Source: Brachycybe producta (taxonomy: Eukaryota; Arthropoda; Diplopoda; Playtdesmida; Andrognathidae). From it: a stretch of 64,000 nt of DNA. The position numbers and the translations under genes are program-made. Positions 55,800 to 64,000 of this stretch are shown here, in pieces. Within the stretch, counting starts at the first letter, position 1, and every line of letters starts with the position of its first letter. The notes under the pieces were generated by a model. The model saw only the letters and a program-made list of their open reading frames with translations, did no database searches and had not been told where the DNA came from. Where the stretch lies: positions 20,237,229 through 20,301,228 of the forward strand of contig JAUPFP010000001.1 in NCBI GenBank assembly GCA_036925085.1, given 5' to 3'.

Positions 55800-57340
55800 T
55801 TAATTCTAATAAAAACTTATTGGTGACACACGTTAAAAAAAACTATTACAGAAAAATCTTCTTTCGAAAAAACACTTTTTCGAAATGTTGTCGCGAGGGA
55901 AGAAAAGAAATAAGAGAGAGAGGAGGGTGGAAAAAAAAAATGATGGGACGCTATGTGGAAATACGACTCTCTCAAAACAAACAAACAAACAAAAAGAATT
56001 CTAATTATAACAATGAAAAAAAAAACAAATTTTCCCAGCACCCTCCCCAGAGAGAGACGATATTTTTAAAAAAATGTTCAGCAAAAACGTGCAAAAAAAA
56101 AAATCGTATCATTATCATCCAAACAACAGCAACAAAGGTGAAAAATGAAAAAAATGGATAAAAAAAAAACAAAAACAGAAGAAATATTTTCAGAAAAAAA
56201 GGAGAAAAAAAAAAACAAACATATAACACATTTTTTAAAAAATAAAAAATACATCACCGGGTGAAAAATAAAACACGTGAAACAGAAGAAAATTAATATT
56301 TCTTTCCACAGTTCTGAGAAGATGAAGAAGAAGGAGTCTTTTTTTCTCTCTTACTCTCTCGAATCCAGTCGTTTTAAGTCTTAACGAGGCGCTTATAATT
56401 TTCTTTTCTTTCTAACTCTCTCTCTCTCTTTCTCCGATTTGCCTCGCGTGCATATCTCTCTCTCTCTCGCCATGCCCGTTATTTCATTGTGCGCTTAGTG
56501 AAGAAATTAAAATAAAAAAAGTTCCTTCCTTTTTTTTTGTTTGTTGCAAATTGTTCAAAATTAAAAATTAAAAACTAAGAGGCAGAGCTTCGTAGATACT
56601 TAAAAAACTAAAGAAAATTATTTCACGAGATACTCGCCGTTCTCGCAAAAAAATTTTCCCGCCCGTCGAAAAGTACGAATCATGCAACCGTGTTTCTTTC
56701 CCCTCGAGTGTTGCGATTGGATCTAAACATTTCGAGCTCCGGAGTTGGTTTACAATAAGTTTCAAAACTTCCTCCGACGCGCTTGATTAAAATTTTGGAA
56801 AGTTACTTTTGTATAAAAAAAAAAATATCGAATTAGAATTTTATTTTAAGAAAAAGTGGTTCAACGTCTGTCTGTCCACCACACGAAGTTATCGCCGACG
56901 AAGGTACGAATTTACGTAAGATAGCAACAACAAAAAAACTCATGGGTTGCTGCTTCTTTGATCTTTCCTAATTTGTACTTCTGTCTAAATCGTTTCGTAA
57001 TGCCGAACAATGGCGCCAAAAGTGCAAGAAAATACGACCATTTTGTTTACGTAAACCTAAATTTTGAATTTCAAAAACAGGACACGAATGTCCAATTGCA
57101 GCATACAAAATGCATTCCCAAAAATTACGTGAAGTGTCAGAAACTTTGTTAGGTTTCAAAAAAAAAAATGATTGCAACCAATTTTTACGTATCTAATAAA
57201 GAAATTCTTACTCATTCTTTACGTAACGGTCGTCAAGCAAAAATTATCTTTTTGCTAGCATTGCTCGACAAAAAACCCCGTTTGATCTCACGGCAAATTA
57301 GCCATCAGTTCGAAACACGTCTACGGATTTTGATTTAAAG
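55800..57340. other. Low-complexity A-rich intergenic sequence
   Basis: Long A-runs, GAGA/CTCTCT tracts (56405-56475) and no frame with codon structure. The open frames on either strand are Lys- or Phe-rich and look compositional. Confidence 0.5.
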
Positions 57341-57348
57341 ACAGTACA

Positions 57349-57408
57349 CGACGTTGAACACACTGAAACTCGTTCGATCACCAAAGTTAAGCAACATCCG
57401 AGCTTGAC
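57349..57408 (+). ncRNA. 5S rRNA-like segment, degenerate
   Basis: ACGTTGAACACACTG is followed by TCGTTCGATCACCAAAGTTA and AGCAACATC. This closely follows the internal part of arthropod 5S rRNA (TTCTCGTCCGATCACCGAAG, TTAAGCAAC), including the 5' part of the internal promoter. The start of the gene (GTCTACGG near 57319) is displaced by about 20 extra bases and the 3' half is hard to follow, so it is a pseudogene or a 5S-derived SINE head. Identified from memory, not alignment. 57410-58276 holds nothing else I can call. Confidence 0.55.
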
Positions 57409-58276
57409 GGCATTCAAGAACACCGAGAAAGCATTAAAACATTTTGGCTTTAAAAGCTCGACCGCGAAAACGAACTCCGAAGCTCGAAATATTTTTTCTT
57501 TTTTTAAAAAACCGATCTCGCACGCAAAAACTCCCAATCTCAACAATAACAACCAGAAAAATTAACAAATCCTCTGCCTTTTAACACAAAACGATACCGA
57601 AATACGTCAAAATAAAAACACACCCAAACAAAAAAAATTGGCCTGTAATCATTGCACAACCCGCTGAAAAATAAAACCACAAGTTTCGAATGCAGTTCAG
57701 AAGATTTCATATGGTTAAGAAACAAATAATGGGACTTCCTCCTTCCGCAGCACGTTGGCGAAAGAAATTTCCCACTCCAGAAAGAAAGAAAAAAACAGTA
57801 CTTAAGATCTTTTTTTCTTCTACTGTTAAGCACAAATGGGCAGGTACTTCTATTAACACACGACCGGACACATTTGACCTCCTCAACAAAAAAAAAACAC
57901 TGGCTTTGGTTCAAAAGAAAAAGAAAAAACTGTACACGTTACGAAGGAACAGAGAAAGCCGAAAAAAAAAAGCTCCTCGTCGCGATCCTTCGCACACACC
58001 TCTTTTCTTCCGGTCCGACAAAGGTTCTAAAATCTTCGAGATCGTTTTAGAGAAAAGGAACCCGTAAGAAGAAGAAGCCGAGAACAAAAAAAAATGGTAC
58101 TTTTTTATCTTTCTTTTTTTTTTTTTTGCTTTCTACCCGATAAGAAACGGGTGACATCGAAGCAAAGACAAAAACAAGAAGAAAAATCCATTTCTGTTCA
58201 CCCAAGATGTAAGAGCAGCGAGGATGAGAAAAGGAAAAAAGGGGGAACCAAAATTTACGAAGTGTTTTTTTGATAC

Positions 58277-61200
58277 CTAGCTGTTGACGTCCCAGATTTC
58301 GGCCAGGAATGCAGGCAAATGCTTGTTCTGCAACTTCAGCGAGAAGCAAACCTCGGAGTTGAGAGAACCGAGGGTCCGTAATTCGGTCAACGTCGTCAGA
58401 AGACGTGCCAACATGCACGAGTTCTTAGGACGACGACCGTTAACGTACTTCCGTAGCGCTCCCAGATAGATATCCTGAATCGCTTCAACCTTTTGAGGTT
58501 CGAGAAGGTTAGGCCGATCTGAAAAAAAGCACGCAAAAACTGTTCAATATTTCTTTCGATCTAAAACCGTGCCGTGATAAAGTAACGCCTCGAACACACG
58601 CGGAATTCCTCTATTAAAAAAGAAAAGAAACTTATGGCTTTGTAGACGCCATGTTTGTTTCTATTTTCGTCACCATTGTGATTTTAGGCGGAAAATTTCA
58701 CAACAGAAAAAAAAAAGCTGATATTGGTTCAACTCATTTTTCGACAAATTTCCGTTCACCTTTGGCAGACAATTTTCTCATTGACATATTCTGTCGTGAA
58801 TTTTCGAACAGAAATCCGTACGTGTTCTTACGTGTAGCAGCAAAGTTCTTCTATCAATTACACCTAAAAGGTGCATTTTTTTCCGAGATACGAACCAGAA
58901 AAGAGAATGATGCAAGTGAGGAGTGCGTATTCGGCATTGTCCGTCTTCATCAGACACATCTTGCGAGCAAAGTCGAACACGGGATCCGGTAAATCATTCA
59001 GACCTGCACTTCTGTAGTTGTCTCGAGTGTACGGTTGGTCGTTCGCAAACACGATGCAATCCGTGTTTACGTCGTACCTCCGTGTTGACCTCAAAGTCAT
59101 CACTTCGCTGGAGCAAGCCTAACACGGTTTCGAAATAAAACGTTTTAACGTAAGACATCAAACTGTCAAAAGAACTCTCTGACACCTGTTTGCGATCACA
59201 GCTATTACTATAAACTTTCATCATGGTGCGCGCAAGTATACGAGTAGCCCGTGAAGCCAAATGTCATAGCTTGAAGCTGAATATGCCGACAAAAAATCCC
59301 AATTGCTTCAGAATTCGCAACTATTTTGCTCGCAGTTACGTTCTTAGCAAGAAAACTAAGAACCTTCGCGCCCGAGCCACTTTCGAGTGGTCGAGCTCGA
59401 TTGCAAAATGTCGTGGCAGGTAGCTGGACTGTGGTTGACAATGTATTGCAATGGAAAGATGCTAGGCTTTCTGTCGCCAGAAAGTGGGCGACCCAGCCAC
59501 TAGCGACAGTGCTTCGTCTTTTCACACGAACTACTGTAAACCCTCGTGTCGCGTCTCTTTGAGTTTGTTCAATTCCTACAACGCTGAACAACAACAAAAA
59601 CGTTTCCTGGTCTAAGTCCATTTTTTCTGAATGGCTAGCGAAGCCGTTCCAGTCGTCAATTACGGCCACTTTGTTTTTGACAGTTCACTCAAACAACTGG
59701 TGATAAAGCTAAGTGCATTTTAAATTCAAACTCGACCACCAAAAGTGGTGGTTGTGAAAATGCTCTCAACTACACAACACCCACGGCCACCAACTCGAGT
59801 GGCCGGTTTCGGCAACAAGCTGACTACATTTTGCAGGTTGAACTCGACCCACTCAAAAGTGGTTATTCCGAAAAGGTCCTAATCGGTTTTGACCACTTTT
59901 TTTTTAGGAATTTTTTTAAAAAAACTATTGCTCTTTTGAAAATACGAAATTCCATGAAAAAGAAAAAAAAAATGTTTCGCTAACCTTTAGAAGGGTTATT
60001 TGATCTTCCCTGAGCAGAGTGTCGAACCAAGGAACGCGCTTTGCAAATTCCACGATTAACCTTATTGTGAAAATCGTAATTTCCGTAATGTGTTTGAACT
60101 GTTTCTCGCCGTCTTCGACTTCGATCTCGTCCAGCGCCTAAAAAACAGACATCAAATAAACATTAGCCACACATTTTTCATAAAACAAACAATGATTGAA
60201 AGAAACTAGAATCTTACGGCAATCTTTGCTAGGTCTTCCGATGACGGTGACTCGAATTCCTCTTGAAAGAAAACTATGCGTTCGATGAGTTCTTCCTCTT
60301 CGAGAGTGAGTTCGTCGTCGTCGGGAGACGGTCGTGGCAAACTGTTGCTCTGTACTCCGTTCTGAACCTCTGGAGATCCCGCGGAATCTTTTGTCGTACT
60401 ATTTGGCTTATCCTTGTCTTTTTGCGCCCTTTTTGCTTCCCGTTTAACGGCACACTGATACTCGGGTACGACACCTGCAAAAAATGAAAACAACTTTACG
60501 ATTCCTGAATGAACCGCTCCATGTTTTTAAAGAGCGCACAGTTAATGCTTCCAGATTACAGCGTCACTACTCTCAACCTCGGAAATAACTAATTGTATTA
60601 AGAAAGCTCCTCCTTTTAGAGGTCTTCCGATTGCTTTACGTGTTCCCATAAGAATTCTTAGTCTCGAAAATACCCTAAATGCCTGAAAGGAGTTCTGCGA
60701 TTCTTCAGAATGCTCTCAAAGTATTACAAAGTCTGAAATGTGTGTTCTGAGCTAAACACCCATCCAGTAACTCTCGCTCACATTAAGAGCACAGGTAATT
60801 TTGCTTTGAGAGTTCTCTACAATATTGCTTTAAGAATGCATCAAGAGTGCTCTCGACGTCAGAAGAGTGCACATCATCTCGCTAAATAACTTCTTGCTTT
60901 AAGAATTAAGTCAAGAGCGCCCTCAGTTGCAAAATAGGGCCTCTCGGCGCCAAAAGGGAGAACCCTCTCGGTCTCAAAAGAGCGGCCCTCTCGGTGCCAA
61001 AAGAGAAGGCATCTCGGTGCCAAAAAGAGGCCCTCTTGAGCCCTCTCGGTGCCAAAAAGAGGCCCTCTTGAGCCCTCTCGGTGCCAAAAAGAGGCCCTCT
61101 TGAGCCCTCTCGGTGCCAAAAAGAGGCCCTCTTGAGCCCTCTCGGTGCCAAAAAGAGGCCCTCTTGAGCCCTCTCGGTGCCAAAAAGAGGCCCTCTTGAG

Positions 61201-63726
61201 CCCTCTCGGTGCCAAAAAGAGGCCCTCTTGAGCCCTCTCGGTGCCAAAAAGAGGCCCTCTTGAGCCCTCTCGGTGCCAAAAGCGGGACCCACTCGGTGCC
61301 AAAAGCGGGACCCTCTCGGTGCCAAAAGCGGGACCCTCTCGGTGCCAAAAGCGGGACCCTCTCGGTGCCAAAAGCGGGGCCCTCTCGGTGCCAAAAGCGG
61401 GGCCCTCTCGGTGCCAAAAGCGGGGCCCTCTCGGTGCCAAAAGAGGCGCCCTCTCGGTGCCAAAAGAGGAGCCCTCTCGGTGCCAAAAATATGAGCCCTC
61501 TCGGTACCAAAAAGATGAGCCCTCTCGGTGCCAAAAGAGGGCTCTGCATGTCAAAAGCCTTTCAGTTGCCTGAATGCCTCTGAAAAACAATTGCTTTAAG
61601 ATAAGCTCACGAGTACCCTCAATAAGACAAAACTAGCCGAAAGTACTCTTAGCTAGTGCTCTTGACGCTGCATCGAGAGTGCTCTCGGTAGATTGCTGTT
61701 CATTTTTAATAGTTTCTACTCCGAGTTCCGACCTTCACTGAAAGAGAACGAATAACGCGAAAAAAAAATTATAAAATTTCTTTAAACACAAAAAAAAATA
61801 TTCTGATTGTTTCCAATTTCGTGTTAAACGGTTTCCACAATGTTTTTAAATTTAAACTCTCCAGACCACCAGTTCTCGCAAGTCAAAACAAATATAACTT
61901 TTCCGAGTATTTTTTTTTTCTTTTTCATTCTCCTCGTTAATTTACTTAACAGAGAGAAAGAGAACAAACTCACTTTCAAAAAAAAAAGTGTCACCCCCGT
62001 AACAGGTGTTTGCCACAAACGGGGTAAATATATAAAAATGAGAGCATCATTAATCATACGAGATGGCAAATAATTGCATAAGAAGAACTCGGCAACAAAG
62101 TGTGCAATATGTTTTTTTTTTCTCCTCGTGATTCACTTTCTTTCTCTCTCGGAATCACTTTTCGAAAGAGAAACAGAGACTTTTGATTAGAAATGTGCCG
62201 ACAAGTCTGTCAAGTCTTCACATTTCCTTTTGTGTGATAAATACTAACCGGAAGTTTCGTGTAATTTGGCAAACTAAATGCAGAGATATAATAGTATATT
62301 TAAACAAATTTTGAAATACATTCAAGTTTGTTTCGACAGCAAGTTTTCTAAAATTTGCCATCTTCGACACGCCGTAAGCCCCTCCACTTACACACGTATC
62401 AGAGTTACGGCGGCGGATTCGTAGCTATGCGGTTGCGAGGTGTAGGTTACGTAAAAGCGTTGCAGCATTCATTTGCGCCATTTGATTCACTGAGGTTTCT
62501 CAAAAACTCAACAGAATCCGCCATTAAACCCTTAACTTTTCAGTTTTTTTTTTGCAAGAAACGTTAAGGCAAAGATCAACTAAGCTAAGACTTAAACTTC
62601 TACACTGCCACCTTCAACTAATTTTAGACTTAACTTTTGATAGAATCAGCTAACAGTTTTAATTTTAACTTTTTCCCATGAAAAATTGAATTGAAGATCA
62701 ACTGAGCCTAGACTTTACCTTATACACTGCGATCATCAACTAATCTGCGACTTAACTTTTGATAGAATCAGCTAGCAACTTAACTTTTCAGTTTTTCCAT
62801 GAAAAATTGAATTGAAGATCAACTGAGCCTAGACTTTACCTTATACACTGTGATCATCAACTAATCTGCGACTTAACTTTTGATAGAATCAGCTAACAAC
62901 TTTAACTTTTTCCCATAAAAAATTGAGTTGAAGATCAACTGAGTCTTGACTTTACCTTATACACTGCAATCATCGACTAATCTTCGACTTAAATTGATAG
63001 AATTAGCTAGCAACTTAACTTTTCAGTTTTTTCATAAAAAGTAAAGTCGAAGATCAACTAAGCCTAGACTTTACCTTATATGCTGCAATAACCAACTAAT
63101 CCTTGACTTAACTTTTGACAGGATCAGCTAGCAACATTTTCCATTTTTCCATAAAAAGTTGAGTCGAAGATCAACTGAGCCTAGACTTTACTTATATACT
63201 GTAACCATCAACTAAAATTCGATTAGAATTAGCTACTAAAAGTCTTGTTTCAAGTTTTTCCATGAAAAGTTAAGTCGAAGATCAACTGAGCCTAGACTTT
63301 ACTTATGCACTGCGACCTTCAAAACTAAAGTTTGACTTTTGATTAGTATTAGCTACTGAATTAGTAAACTTAAACGTTTCAGTATTTCCATGAAAAGCTA
63401 AGTCTGAGATGCAAACCGAGCCTCGACTTAATCTTATTCCCCAAGCTGTTGACAACTGAAACTAAACTAAACTAAAAAAAAAGAACTAATTTTTAAGATT
63501 TTAAAATCGCGATTTAAATCAGCGACTTAATTCGGTCCATTTCTGCTCAAGTCCTAGCAAGCTTCACTTGACAACATCACGAGAAAAAAAAAGTGTTATT
63601 TATTCTACATCCTATAGTGAGTTTTCGACAAGATTTCGTAAAGTACTTTTTCGGGAGTTTTTTTCTTCTCTCTCTCTCTCTCTCTACCGAAAACGAATAC
63701 AACTCAACATCCATTAATTTAAGCGG

Positions 63727-63786
<60 letters not shown>

Positions 63787-63966
63787 CTCTTTCTTTCTCT
63801 CCACCATCACCATCTCACCACTTACATTCTGGCCTCATCCCAACTTTCAGACATTTCTTCAGCCGACATTCTTGGCATTTCCTCCGCATGTACATATCAA
63901 TCTCACAGTTATTGCCATATTTACACTGATAGACGGCATTTTTAGTGATGCTGCGCCTGAAGAAAC
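58277..63966 (-). CDS. EcR: Ecdysone receptor (EcR, NR1H1), partial: second zinc finger to stop
   Basis: Ligand-activated nuclear receptor for ecdysteroids that acts with USP/RXR. Exons on the minus strand: 63826-63966, 60218-60474, 59985-60137, 58896-59118 and 58277-58518; GT-AG introns, phases consistent, about 337 aa. Exon 1 here begins at the conserved FFRRS junction and carries finger II ([27 protein letters not shown]) and GMRPEC. Next come the hinge ([24 protein letters not shown]) and the ligand-binding domain: [96 protein letters not shown] and the helix-12 segment [11 protein letters not shown] near the stop. The A/B region and finger I lie beyond the window. No sign of decay. Confidence 0.97.
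60905..61545. repeat. 32-bp and 23-bp minisatellite in EcR intron
   Basis: About eight units of 32 bp (GCCCTCTCGGTGCCAAAAAG, AGGCCCTCTTGA), then about a dozen of 23 bp (GCCAAAAGCGGGACCCTCTC, GGT). The shorter unit is the longer one without the extra CTCTTGA-containing part. Because neither stop nor frame is interrupted in several frames, long artificial open frames arise on both strands. Confidence 0.95.
62560..63460. repeat. Diverged tandem repeat, about 120-bp period, in EcR intron
   Basis: Blocks GAAGATCAACTGAGCCTAGA, CTTTACCTTATACACTG, ATCATCAACTAATCT, CGACTTAACTTTTGATAGAA and TCAGCTAGCAAC recur in order seven to eight times, more diverged toward 63400. No coding. Confidence 0.8.
63667..63800. 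repeat. (CT)n/(GA)n microsatellite next to EcR exon
   Basis: A CT run near 63667-63687 and a longer one at 63731-63800. The long run ends about 25 bp from the donor of the zinc-finger exon, so transcribed EcR pre-mRNA would have a long GA tract just after the splice donor. Confidence 0.9.
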
Positions 63967-64000
63967 CTAAATGAACAAAAAAAAACCAAACAAAGAAAAC

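Noticed and set aside
57690-58067. 125-codon Lys/Arg-rich frame, and Phe-rich frames opposite.
   Set aside because: A-rich low-complexity DNA next to the EcR 3' end, no motif and no splice support.
59208-59669. 153-codon minus-strand frame between EcR exons 59118 and 59985.
   Set aside because: No splice logic joins it to EcR, codon pattern is unremarkable and overlapping plus-strand frames are also open.
60874-61590. Open frames of up to 238 codons on both strands (repeats of [15 protein letters not shown]).
   Set aside because: They exist only because the 32- and 23-bp minisatellite units lack stops in several frames; it lies inside an EcR intron.
63593-63970. 125-codon plus-strand frame with a Leu/Ser run.
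   Set aside because: Made by the CT microsatellite and the antisense of the EcR zinc-finger exon.

Overview
The window is animal nuclear DNA: AT-rich, intron-containing, and crowded with transposable-element remains. The 3' part carries most of the ecdysone receptor gene (EcR) on the minus strand, so the organism is an arthropod. The residues around the ligand-binding domain (NYRSAGL followed by a DNAEYALLT block) look most chelicerate-like to me, but that is memory rather than a search.

Layout. 1-38.1 kb (plus strand) holds a tandem array of a four-exon gene family I do not recognise. Copies A (2764-6596) and B (11607-16046) are close paralogues from a segmental duplication. Copy C (24067-28008) is degenerate, copy D (32541-38090) is divergent but intact, and a lone extra last exon lies at 17550-17744. 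Every copy I can read has a short signal-peptide exon, a Cys exon with YGR/PGY motifs, an exon with a VVV-(A/S)Y core and a last exon starting VA(D/G)Q, with intron phases 1-0-0. 39.6-43.7 kb (minus strand) holds a five-exon gene for a secreted protein of about 190 aa built only from integrin-beta-type EGF modules. 43.7-58 kb has no gene I can support: AT-rich DNA, foldback elements, tandem repeats and a 5S rRNA-like segment. 58.3-64 kb is EcR from the second zinc finger to the stop codon.

Mobile DNA fills introns and intergenic space: CR1/Jockey-type and RTE-type LINE pieces, hAT elements with exact 8-bp target duplications, a palindromic family with 9-10-bp target duplications, Harbinger-like and mariner-like elements, Helitron ends, fossil LTR-like pieces, and many long foldback elements, often nested. 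Tandem arrays include an 830-bp array of telomere-like pentamers, a 38-bp array, and 32/23-bp and about 120-bp arrays in an EcR intron.

The most novel item is the tandem family of small cysteine-containing secreted proteins. Nothing in the sequence links it functionally to EcR or to the EGF protein; they are simply neighbours. All splice sites were read by eye and checked for phase only.
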